From assembly GCA_964517125.1 (NCBI GenBank), contig CAZFBD010000016.1, positions 1 through 64,000 of the forward strand: a stretch of DNA of 64,000 nucleotides, given 5' to 3'. The first letter of the stretch is position 1; each line of letters starts with the position of its first letter. The notes beneath the pieces were generated by a model. That model saw nothing but the letters and a program-made list of their open reading frames with translations, was not told the origin of the DNA and searched no databases. The position numbers and the translations under genes were made by a program. The stretch is from SHLQ01 sp964517125. GTDB lineage: Bacteria > Actinomycetota > Acidimicrobiia > Acidimicrobiales > SHLQ01. Of this stretch, positions 17,550 to 25,525 are shown piece by piece.

Positions 17550-17563
17550 GGGACCATCGTCCC
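17550..17563. promoter_or_regulatory. DevR/DosR-type box 5
   Basis: GGGACCATCGTCCC, perfect in both half-sites, 36 bases before the kinase gene at 17599. It is centred 41 bases from box 4, close to four helical turns, giving a mirror-symmetric divergent control region. Confidence 0.78.
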
Positions 17564-17598
17564 TACCCGGACCGCGGCAATGCGAGGACGCTGAAGGC

Positions 17599-19080
17599 AT
17601 GCCAACGTCACGTGTTGCCGAAACGCACATCTCCACGGTCTTCTTCACAGGCGACCGTGCGTACAAACTGCTGAAGCCCGTGGTGAACGGCTTTCTCGAC
17701 CACCGGGACACCGCTGTCAGGATCGCCGCCGCCGACCGAGAGGTCGACCTGAACAGACGGGTCGCCCCCGACGTCTACCTCGGCACCGCCGACGTGATCG
17801 AGGACGGAACACTCGTCGATCGATTCATCGTCATGCGCAGCCTGCCCCAGGATCGGTCGGTCGGGAACCTGCTCCGCAACGATGAGCTTCGAGACGACGA
17901 CGTGCGAGCGATTGCTCGGACGGTCGCATCGTTTCACGCAAGCCTGCCGCCGATCGAACCTGACCAGGATCTGGTGTCCGTGCACCGAGCCCGCTGGACC
18001 GAGAACTTCGACGAACTCGACCCGTTCATCGGCACGGTCCTCCCTGCGGCTGAAGCCGACCGGGTCCGTGAGCTTTCGGACCGCTGGCTGGCATCTCATG
18101 CACCGCTCTTGCAGCAGCGTGTCCGCGATGGCTGGATTCGCGACGGTCATGGCGATCTGCTCGCCGAGGATATCTTCTGTGTCGATGGCGAGACGCACAT
18201 CCTGGATTGCCTTGCGTTCCGCGATGACTTCCGAGTGGTCGACATTCTCGACGACATCGCCTTCCTCGCCCTCGACCTGCACCGAATCGGTGGCGCACAC
18301 TGGGCCAAGCGGCTCCTGCACCACTACGGCGAGTTCTCGGCCGAACACCATCCCGGATCCCTGGCGCACTACTACGTGGCATATCGAGCCCACGTTCGAA
18401 CGAAGGTCGCATGCCTGCGAGCACAGGCTGGGGATGAGAACGCGGTCGACGACGCTCGCCTCAATCATCGGCTGTGTCTCCATCATCTCGAACGAGCCCA
18501 GCTCCGCCTCATCCTCGTGGGTGGCGCACCAGCCACCGGCAAGACCACCCTGGCCCAGTCTCTCGGCGAGGCGATTGCGGCGCCGGTCCTTTCCACCGAC
18601 GAACTGCGCAAGGACATGCAGCAAATCGATCGGACGACACACCGCCTCACCGCGCCGGACGCGGGCATCTACACACCAACGATCACCAACGAGACCTACG
18701 ACGAACTGATTCGTCAGGCCGAGCTGTTGCTCCAGGCGGGAGAGAACGTGGTCCTCGATGGCTCGTGGTCGACCGAGCCACAACGGGTGAAGGCTCGCGA
18801 GCTCGCTCGGCGGACGGGCGCAGAGATTCTGCAATTGGAGTGCGAGCTCCCCCTCGGGATCGCGAAGGAACGTCTCATTCGGCGTATGGCGAACCCGCTT
18901 CTCATCTCGGATGCAACGCCAGAGATCGCCGATCATCTGTCGGCCCTGCGAGAGCCGTGGCCAGACGCGATCTCGATCGACACGAATCGGCCCTTCACCG
19001 AGGTCGAAGCGGCGGGCCTCAGAGCATTTCAGGAACAACGACCCGCCCACATGGCGAGTGAGTCGGAGGTGGATCGATGA
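17599..19080 (+). CDS. Fusion of aminoglycoside-phosphotransferase-like and AAA/P-loop kinase domains (Rv2004c-like)
   Basis: 493 residues in two parts. The N-terminal part (1-300) is an APH-like kinase fold: GDRAYKLLKPV near residue 17 (nucleotide Lys), RDGHGDLLAEDIFCVDG (Brenner-type catalytic loop) and DILDDIAFLALDL. The C-terminal part (310-490) is a P-loop kinase: Walker A GGAPATGKTTLAQSL and a LSTDELRKD switch, then VVLDGSWS as Walker B. The same domain order occurs in mycobacterial Rv2004c, a DosR-regulon protein of unknown substrate. Here two DevR-type boxes precede the gene. It overlaps the following LAxTG gene by 4 bases (ATGA), so the surface protein and the next USP are probably in the same operon. 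Confidence 0.85.
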   Translation: MPTSRVAETHISTVFFTGDRAYKLLKPVVNGFLDHRDTAVRIAAADREVDLNRRVAPDVYLGTADVIEDGTLVDRFIVMRSLPQDRSVGNLLRNDELRDDDVRAIARTVASFHASLPPIEPDQDLVSVHRARWTENFDELDPFIGTVLPAAEADRVRELSDRWLASHAPLLQQRVRDGWIRDGHGDLLAEDIFCVDGETHILDCLAFRDDFRVVDILDDIAFLALDLHRIGGAHWAKRLLHHYGEFSAEHHPGSLAHYYVAYRAHVRTKVACLRAQAGDENAVDDARLNHRLCLHHLERAQLRLILVGGAPATGKTTLAQSLGEAIAAPVLSTDELRKDMQQIDRTTHRLTAPDAGIYTPTITNETYDELIRQAELLLQAGENVVLDGSWSTEPQRVKARELARRTGAEILQLECELPLGIAKERLIRRMANPLLISDATPEIADHLSALREPWPDAISIDTNRPFTEVEAAGLRAFQEQRPAHMASESEVDR

Positions 19081-19760
19081 CGACCATGAGGCGGATCAGC
19101 GTTGCCACGCTCACACTGGTGGTGGGGGTGTGGTTCACCGGGGTGGCCACCGCCACTGCGGCAACCGGAAGTTGTGGCACACACAGCATCGACCTGACCG
19201 GTGTCCGTTTGATCAACGACGGCGTGAGCGTGCAGGCCGGTCCCTTCGACTTCGCCTTGCCGGCTGGCACCTACGACATCACGATGCTGTCGAACGACAA
19301 CCATCCTCACGAGAGCTACCAGACCGGACAGACGCTCGAGCAGTGGTACTTCACCCTCGACTCCGGGTACCGGTCGCCGCCCTCGCTCGACATCCCATCT
19401 TCCGAGACTCGAACGACAACGCAGTTCTCGGCGGTGACCCTCGCCGAAGCGAGCGCCATCAGCGTGCATCACCTGGGGCTGGAGGGGGTGAACTCGGTGA
19501 ACGTCGAGTGCATCGGGTTCACGCCGACTCCTGTGGCGACCACAACGACCACGACAACGCCACAGATTCTGAGCCCTGAGACGGTGCCTGATCCGCCGGT
19601 TCCGGTCGAGGTGGCCCCTGTGGTGGAGCAGGCGGAGCCGGTCGAGCTCGCCATAACGGGTGGTACCGCCCTACCGACGATCGTCGTCGGTCTGGCGTTG
19701 ATCGTTGTGGGGTTCGCTCTTGCACTGACCGGCAAACGTATGGGGGACCCGACATGGTGA
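19077..19760 (+). CDS. LAxTG-anchored surface protein A, new paralogous family
   Basis: 227 residues. A signal peptide (about 1-30, ending TATAATG) is followed by a compact domain of about 110 residues with two Cys (CGTHSIDLTG and VECIGFTP). Landmarks are RLINDGVS, AGPFDFALPAGTYDITM, EQWYFTLDSGY and ISVHHLGLEGVNSVN. A Thr/Pro-rich linker then leads to the sorting motif LAITG at about residue 197, a membrane helix and a basic tail. LAxTG is the motif of class E sortases. Proteins B (28678) and C (42535) share the whole plan. No function is known to me. It sits between the Rv2004c-like gene and a USP, overlapping both, so it probably belongs to the dormancy operon. Confidence 0.8.
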   Translation: MTTMRRISVATLTLVVGVWFTGVATATAATGSCGTHSIDLTGVRLINDGVSVQAGPFDFALPAGTYDITMLSNDNHPHESYQTGQTLEQWYFTLDSGYRSPPSLDIPSSETRTTTQFSAVTLAEASAISVHHLGLEGVNSVNVECIGFTPTPVATTTTTTTPQILSPETVPDPPVPVEVAPVVEQAEPVELAITGGTALPTIVVGLALIVVGFALALTGKRMGDPTW

Positions 19761-20662
19761 GTCGAATGGTGATCGCTGTCGACGACAGCGCTGCGGCCGA
19801 GGCCGCCTTGGACTGGGCGGTCGATCTGGTGGAGCACGAGTACACCGCCGGCCGTCGTGTGCACACGACGCTGCTCACCGTGCACGAGGCGCGGGAGTTC
19901 ATCGGCATCGAAGGCTACGGACTCATCGGGTGTGCAAACGCCGTTGGTGAAGCCACGACGTTGCTCGACGAGCTGGCCGAACATGCCCCCGGTTCGGCTG
20001 CATTCGAGCGCGTGATCAGTGGTGGCGAAGTGACTGAGACCATCCTGGACGAGGCACACCACCAGAAAGCCGACCTGATCGTCGTCGGTACCCGCGGCCT
20101 CGGCATGGTCAGACAAGCAATGATCGGCAGCGTCAGTCAGTTCGTGGCGGCCCAACGGGAGTGTCCGGTGGCCGTGGTGCCGTCCGATGCCAAGCCGGTG
20201 CACGATCGAGTGCTCGTCGGATTCGATGGATCTCCGGGTTCACGTGCTGCCATCCGGTGGGCCATGGAGAACTGCGCAGGGGATCTGCACATCGTGCAGG
20301 CGGTGTCGGACCCCGACGATCTTCCCCGGAGCCACGAACACCTCGGAGCACTTCTCCTCGCACTCGGCCCAGATGCTGCCGGTCGAGCAACCGCCGAGAG
20401 CGTGCTTGGCGAACCCATCGAGGTGCTCACCGACCCGAGCCGCGCCGCGCCACTCATTGTCGTCGGAGCACGCAACGACACGCCCACCAAGGACGGAGTC
20501 TGGGGATCGACCGCAGCGAAGCTCGTAGCCGTCACAGTACGTCCTGTCGTTGTGGTGCCCCCCGAACCATGGACGTGGGGTGCCAACAATGACGACCCGG
20601 AAACCGAGTTCGTCGATGTCCGCACATCGATGGGAATGGAACCCGCACTTCGACAGTTGTAA
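19754..20662 (+). CDS. Two-domain universal stress protein
   Basis: 302 residues. Domain 1 begins MVIAVDDSAAAEAALDWAVDL and holds a full ATP-binding motif GTRGLGMVRQAMIGSVS near residue 115, then CPVAVVP. Domain 2 begins RVLVGFDGSPGSRAAIRWAM and ends with GARNDTPTKDGVWGSTAAKL, where the nucleotide loop is altered. It overlaps the LAxTG gene by 7 bases and closes the operon that starts at 17599. A C-terminal tail of about 35 residues has no homology I recognise. Confidence 0.88.
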   Translation: MVSRMVIAVDDSAAAEAALDWAVDLVEHEYTAGRRVHTTLLTVHEAREFIGIEGYGLIGCANAVGEATTLLDELAEHAPGSAAFERVISGGEVTETILDEAHHQKADLIVVGTRGLGMVRQAMIGSVSQFVAAQRECPVAVVPSDAKPVHDRVLVGFDGSPGSRAAIRWAMENCAGDLHIVQAVSDPDDLPRSHEHLGALLLALGPDAAGRATAESVLGEPIEVLTDPSRAAPLIVVGARNDTPTKDGVWGSTAAKLVAVTVRPVVVVPPEPWTWGANNDDPETEFVDVRTSMGMEPALRQL

Positions 20663-20664
20663 GC

Positions 20665-20682
20665 CTGTAATCAACATTACAG
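20665..20682. promoter_or_regulatory. Palindromic operator before lon
   Basis: CTGTAATCAACATTACAG is a perfect 7-4-7 inverted repeat ending 19 bases before the lon GTG. It is AT-rich in a GC-rich context and occurs only once in the window. It does not match the HspR (HAIR), CIRCE or ClgR sites known to control actinobacterial proteases. A dimeric repressor site is the natural reading. Confidence 0.55.
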
Positions 20683-20701
20683 ACTTCGATTCGAGGTACC
20701 C

Positions 20702-23044
20702 GTGTCCACAGTCAACAGCGTCACCCTCCCCATTCTTCCCCTCCCAAACGGGATCATCTTCCCCGACATGGTGGTCACCATCGCCGCCGAAAGCCCCGGC
20801 GCCCGCTCAGCCTTCGAGGCGGCAGCAACCGCCAGCGACGCCGTGTCCGAGGTCGTCGCCGTGCCCCAACATGACGATGATTTCAGCCCCATTGGTCTCG
20901 TGGCCCGCATCGAGCAGCAGGGTCAGCTTCCCGACGGCACGCAGGGAGCAGTACTGCGTGGACTGCGCCGGGTCCGAATCGGACGCGGCGAAACCGGACC
21001 CGATGGCGTCCTTCGAGTTGCGATCACCGAGGTCGACCCACCGGCCACGACCGCCGCAGCTCGTGCCGCAGCCGACGACTACAAGCGCCATGCCAACGAG
21101 CTCCTCCGTCTGGTGAGCGGCAGCCAGCTGAGCGGACTACTGGACGATCTCGACGAACCCGGGGCTCTGGCCGACACGTTCGCCTGGTGGCCGGAACTCG
21201 ACGATGACCGTCGCCGCGAACTGTTCGAGACCATCGATCCAAATGAACGAATCGAGAAGGCGCGGGATTGGGCTGAAGCCGCTCTCGCCGAAACACAGGT
21301 CGCGACCGACATTGGTTCGTCGGTGCGCGAAGGCTTCGAGAAGGATCAACGCGAGGCCATCCTCCGTCGTCAGATGGAATCCATCCGAAGCGAGCTCGGC
21401 GAGTCCGGCGATGACGACATCGCCCAGTACCGCACCCAGCTCGCCGAGCTTGTCGAAGCCGGATCAATCAGCGACTCGACGGCAACGGCGATCGGGAAGG
21501 AACTCGACAAGCTCGAGCGGCTGGGCGACCAGTCGGCAGAGTCCGGGTGGATTCGCACCTGGCTCGAAACGGTCTTCGATGTTCCCTGGGGACAGGTGAC
21601 CACCGATTCCCTCGACCTCGATGCAGCGCAGCAGAAGCTCGACGCCGACCACACCGGTTTGGACAAGGTGAAGGAACGCATCGTCGAGTTCCTTGCTGTG
21701 CGAAAGCTCCGCCAGCAGCGCGCCGGCGATGACACCACCGGCCGGGGCGACGGGGCGATCCTGGCGCTCGTCGGACCGCCCGGTGTGGGCAAGACGAGCC
21801 TCGGCGAGTCCATCGCCGCAACCATGGGACGCAACTTCGTACGCATGTCGCTTGGTGGAGTCCGCGACGAAGCGGAGATCCGCGGCCACCGCCGCACCTA
21901 CGTCGGCGCACGGCCCGGACGAGTCGTTCGCGCCATGATCGACGCCGGTGCGATGAACCCCGTCATCCTGCTCGACGAGATCGACAAGGTTGGCGGCGAC
22001 TGGCGCGGTGACCCATCGTCAGCGCTCCTCGAAGTTCTTGACCCCGCACAGAACGGGACGTTCCGGGACCACTACCTGGAGACCGAACTGGACCTGAGCC
22101 AAGTGGTCTTCGTGGCCACGGCAAACGTGCTCGACACCATTCCTGCACCACTGCTCGACCGTATGGAGATCATCAACCTGGAGGGTTACACCGAAGACGA
22201 GAAGATCTCCATCGCAACCGATCACCTCCTGCCACGCCTCTACGAACGCAACGGGCTGGAGCCAGATGAAGTCGTGCTCGACGAGGCGCTCATTCGTACG
22301 GTTGTGGGCGACTACACCCGTGAGGCAGGTGTCCGCCGACTGGAACAACGGCTTGACCGGCTGATCCGACGAGCGGCAAGCCAGCTGGTTCGCAACCCCG
22401 AGGACTCGACTGTCACCATCGAACCCGAGGATCTTCGACCCATCCTCGGCCGCACGGCGATGCGGGAGGACCCAAGCGAACGAACGGTGCTGCCGGGCAT
22501 CGCCACCGGCCTCGCCGTGACCGGAGCAGGCGGCGACGTGCTGTTCGTCGAGGTGTCTGCGTCCGAAGGTGACGCCGGCCTGACCCTCACCGGACAGCTC
22601 GGGGACGTCATGAAGGAGTCGGCCCAGATCGTGCTCTCCTACCTGCGTGCACATGCCGACGAGCTGCAGCTCGATTCCTCCGCCCTGGACCGACGGTGGC
22701 ACGTTCACTTCCCGGCAGGTGCCGTGCCCAAGGACGGTCCGTCGGCTGGCGTCACCATGACGACGGCCTTCATCAGCCTGCTTCGAGGAACCCCGATGCG
22801 CAGCGACGTCGCCATGACCGGCGAAGTCACGCTGCATGGACGGGTTCTGCCGATCGGCGGCGTGAAGGAGAAGGTCCTCGCTGCCCACCGGGCCGGCGTC
22901 CGACACGTCGTTCTGCCCGAGGGCAACCGAGAGGACGCCGACGACATCCCCGAGCATGTTCGCGACGATGTCGAGCTCCACTTCGCCCAGACGATCACCG
23001 ACGTGCTCGATGTGGCGATGCCACGCATGGCCAACGCCGCCTGA
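20702..23044 (+). CDS. lon: ATP-dependent Lon protease
   Basis: 780 residues, normal for bacterial Lon. The order is an N-terminal substrate domain (LPILPLPNGIIFPDMVVTI), a coiled middle region, an AAA+ module with Walker A GPPGVGKTSLGE and Walker B VILLDEIDK, then the protease domain with catalytic Ser in PKDGPSAGVT and Lys in GGVKEKVLAAHRAG. It degrades damaged and regulatory proteins in the cytoplasm. GTG 20702 is chosen as the codon right before the conserved first strand. It follows the stress operon but has its own palindrome upstream, so it is probably separately controlled. Confidence 0.95.
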   Translation: MSTVNSVTLPILPLPNGIIFPDMVVTIAAESPGARSAFEAAATASDAVSEVVAVPQHDDDFSPIGLVARIEQQGQLPDGTQGAVLRGLRRVRIGRGETGPDGVLRVAITEVDPPATTAAARAAADDYKRHANELLRLVSGSQLSGLLDDLDEPGALADTFAWWPELDDDRRRELFETIDPNERIEKARDWAEAALAETQVATDIGSSVREGFEKDQREAILRRQMESIRSELGESGDDDIAQYRTQLAELVEAGSISDSTATAIGKELDKLERLGDQSAESGWIRTWLETVFDVPWGQVTTDSLDLDAAQQKLDADHTGLDKVKERIVEFLAVRKLRQQRAGDDTTGRGDGAILALVGPPGVGKTSLGESIAATMGRNFVRMSLGGVRDEAEIRGHRRTYVGARPGRVVRAMIDAGAMNPVILLDEIDKVGGDWRGDPSSALLEVLDPAQNGTFRDHYLETELDLSQVVFVATANVLDTIPAPLLDRMEIINLEGYTEDEKISIATDHLLPRLYERNGLEPDEVVLDEALIRTVVGDYTREAGVRRLEQRLDRLIRRAASQLVRNPEDSTVTIEPEDLRPILGRTAMREDPSERTVLPGIATGLAVTGAGGDVLFVEVSASEGDAGLTLTGQLGDVMKESAQIVLSYLRAHADELQLDSSALDRRWHVHFPAGAVPKDGPSAGVTMTTAFISLLRGTPMRSDVAMTGEVTLHGRVLPIGGVKEKVLAAHRAGVRHVVLPEGNREDADDIPEHVRDDVELHFAQTITDVLDVAMPRMANAA

Positions 23045-23076
23045 TCGTGAGCACAACGACCGCCTAGCGTGGGGCC

Positions 23077-23886
23077 ATGCGACGATGGCTCCTCTTCAGC
23101 GCTGCGGCGGCCGTTGTGCTGCTCGGAGTTGCGGGCTGGCAGCTTGGCCTGTTCTCGAGCGATCCGGCCGAGGTGAGTCTGGCGGAGACCGTGGCAGCCA
23201 TCGCCCGTGAAGAGGCAGAGATCCAGGAAGCGCAGGCGACCACGACGGTTGCCGACACCGCGGTCGCGGCCGATGCCGCATCGGACACGACCGGCTGTTC
23301 GCTCGACACCGAGATCGCGACTTCCGGCGGGGTGGCCACGGCAGTGCAATCGGCCGACGACCTCGGCGGCACCTGGATCATTGAGACCGGCGATCAGACA
23401 TTCGTCGGCTATCGGATCGACGAGATCCTGAGCGGGGTCGACTTCACCGCCGTCGGGCGCAGCTCCGGTGTGACCGGGAGCATCGAGTTCCAGGACGGCG
23501 TGTTGACGTCTGCAGAGATCGTCGCAAACCTGTCCTGGCTCACGAGCGACAGCCGGATCCGCGATGAGCAGATGAAGTCCCAGGCGTTGCAGACCAACCG
23601 GTTTCCAGCTGCATGTTTCGTGCTCGACTCGCCAACACAGCTTCCCGAGGTTCCCGCACCCGGTGAAGCGGTCAGTGTGACCGTGGACGGTACGTTCACC
23701 ATCCACGGAGTGTCCCAGGCCCAGAGCCTGACGCTCGACGCGACCGTCGTGGGCGAACGTCTCGCGGTGGTGGGGTCAACGATCGTGTCGCTGGCCGATC
23801 ACGACATCGAGACACCGAGCGCGCCCGCGGTCGCCGGTGTCAGTGACACCGCAACGGTGGAGTTCTCGCTGGTGCTCGCCCGCTGA
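23077..23886 (+). CDS. Membrane-anchored YceI-domain protein
   Basis: 269 residues. One N-terminal helix (LLFSAAAAVVLLGVAG) anchors it; a short acidic coil (EEAEIQEAQ) and an Ala/Thr linker follow. Residues about 95-268 form a YceI-like lipocalin domain: GGTWIIETGDQTFVGYRIDE, AVGRSSGVTGSIEFQDG, SDSRIRDEQMKSQALQTNRFP and the closing VEFSLVLAR. YceI proteins bind isoprenoid-like lipids and are often induced by stress. It lies 32 bases after lon and converges on the GGDEF gene. Confidence 0.85.
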   Translation: MRRWLLFSAAAAVVLLGVAGWQLGLFSSDPAEVSLAETVAAIAREEAEIQEAQATTTVADTAVAADAASDTTGCSLDTEIATSGGVATAVQSADDLGGTWIIETGDQTFVGYRIDEILSGVDFTAVGRSSGVTGSIEFQDGVLTSAEIVANLSWLTSDSRIRDEQMKSQALQTNRFPAACFVLDSPTQLPEVPAPGEAVSVTVDGTFTIHGVSQAQSLTLDATVVGERLAVVGSTIVSLADHDIETPSAPAVAGVSDTATVEFSLVLAR

Positions 23887-23888
23887 TC

Positions 23889-25463
23889 TCAGACGGCCAA
23901 CACGAAGCGATCGCCGCCAGACCGCTTCGCCGAATACATGGCCGCATCTGCGGCTCGCAGCATCGTCTTCACATCGAAGGACGCACCGGGGTCTCGGGTG
24001 GCCACGCCAAGACTGCAGGTCACGCGGGCGTCGACGCTCGACACCGCGGCAACGATCCGCTCCGCCATGATCCGGCGCACGGTCGCTTCGCTGACGCCGG
24101 GCACGAACACCACGAACTCGTCGCCACCCAGCCGGGCCACGACGTCTTCGGAGCGGAACAGGCCGGAGATCTTCGAGGCGACCTGCTGCAGCAGCCGGTC
24201 GCCTTCCTCGTGACCGTCGGAATCGTTCACGTTCTTGAATCCGTCGAGATCAATGAAGTACAGGGTCGCCGGAGTATCTGGGGAAAGGGCTCGGGAGGAG
24301 TCGATCAGACCCTGCCGGTTCAGGAGCCCGGTGAGGACGTCGGTCGACGCGAGCGTTCGGGCGTGATCGCGTTCGAACTCCGCGGCGTTCAGCCGGTGTC
24401 GGTCCCGCCGAATGAAGAAATCCAGACAGGCTGCCAGCGCGGTCAGCGCCATGCCGATGGCCCAGGGAGCGGTCTGATCAAACAGTCCGGTGGCGAGCAG
24501 GTAGTCGTCGCTCGTCCAGACGTCGATCGTCCAACCCGCCGTTGATAACTCGATGAACTTGGTCGCCTGCAGCTCTGCGTCTTCAAACCGAAGTTCGGGA
24601 TTGGGACTGAGTTCCGCCACCACACCGTCGATGTGGTCAACGTGCAGACGCACGTTCATTCCGTCGGGAATCGACGCAAGGGAGTCGCCAAGCAGCTGCT
24701 GGCTGTTGACGAATCGAACAACCCACCCCGACGAGGTGTCGCCGACGATGACCGGTCGAATGAGCACAGCAGTGACGTCGTAGAGGTCGGTGTTGAGCCG
24801 ATCGAGTTCTTCTTCGTCGACGCCCGAGACGGAGCTGACGAGACCGACCGGTTCGATCCAATTCACCGTCTGGCCGAAGACCGGTAGATCCCCCGGACCC
24901 AACATCTCGGAACGGAAGGGCACGATGTCGAGCCCGCGCACTCGGACGCCTTCGACGACGGCGTCGACGACCGTTCGCGTCACCACGAGCATCTCCGCAT
25001 CGGCGCTTGTGGCAAAGCTCGTGATGGAGAAGTCGGTGTTCCCGGCCGCATGTTCGGCGGCGACCACATCCTCCAGATCGCCACGGCGAATGAACTCGAT
25101 CAGCATCACACCCGGATCGGCGGCATTGTCCGAGGTGTAGTGCTCTTCGGCGCGAAGAAATCCACCGAAGACATCCTGTTCGACCGGTCCGGCCTCGGCC
25201 ATGAAGTTCGCAGCGGTGCTGAGCTCCTCGACCCGTGCTTGTGCGCCGCGGCCCAAGACATCGGCAATCTGTTGCGCCGTCTGGTTGAACACAAGCTGTT
25301 GTTCACGAGCGGCCGCTCGCTGTTCAAAGAAGGCGAATACCGTAGTTCCGACAAGCCCAAACACGATGATGAGTACGAGCGCGCTGACGGTGGAACTCGT
25401 ACCCGAGTCCGTGTGCCCACCAAGCAACGTTGATCGCGTTGCATTTTCCGCCATCGCGTTCAT
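23889..25463 (-). CDS. Membrane diguanylate cyclase with extracytoplasmic CHASE-type sensor
   Basis: About 524 residues. Helix 1 (TVSALVLIIVFGLVGTTVFAFF) and helix 2 (APWAIGMALTALAACLDFFI) bracket an external region of about 270 residues with CHASE-like features (ARVEELSTAANFMAEAG, PGVMLIEFI). The GGDEF domain follows, with STDVLTGLLNRQGL, IDLDGFKNVNDSDGHEEGD and an intact active site RLGGDEFVVF, so it should make cyclic-di-GMP from GTP. The RxxD inhibitory site is not evident. I take ATG 25463; a second ATG lies three codons on. It is the only clear cyclic-di-GMP gene in the window. Confidence 0.85.
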   Translation of the reverse strand: MNAMAENATRSTLLGGHTDSGTSSTVSALVLIIVFGLVGTTVFAFFEQRAAAREQQLVFNQTAQQIADVLGRGAQARVEELSTAANFMAEAGPVEQDVFGGFLRAEEHYTSDNAADPGVMLIEFIRRGDLEDVVAAEHAAGNTDFSITSFATSADAEMLVVTRTVVDAVVEGVRVRGLDIVPFRSEMLGPGDLPVFGQTVNWIEPVGLVSSVSGVDEEELDRLNTDLYDVTAVLIRPVIVGDTSSGWVVRFVNSQQLLGDSLASIPDGMNVRLHVDHIDGVVAELSPNPELRFEDAELQATKFIELSTAGWTIDVWTSDDYLLATGLFDQTAPWAIGMALTALAACLDFFIRRDRHRLNAAEFERDHARTLASTDVLTGLLNRQGLIDSSRALSPDTPATLYFIDLDGFKNVNDSDGHEEGDRLLQQVASKISGLFRSEDVVARLGGDEFVVFVPGVSEATVRRIMAERIVAAVSSVDARVTCSLGVATRDPGASFDVKTMLRAADAAMYSAKRSGGDRFVLAV

Positions 25464-25525
25464 TCGGTGAGTCGGTCGAATCTCTTGAGATTCTGCGAGT
25501 TTCGATTGGATGTCGATCTGGAGGA

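Noticed and set aside
17608..19050. A 480-codon minus-strand frame opposite the Rv2004c-like kinase gene
   Set aside because: The plus strand has clear Walker A and APH motifs; the minus product has none and no ribosome site.
21592..21604. GGGAC followed by GGTGACC inside lon
   Set aside because: The right half does not match GTCCC and the site is in coding sequence.
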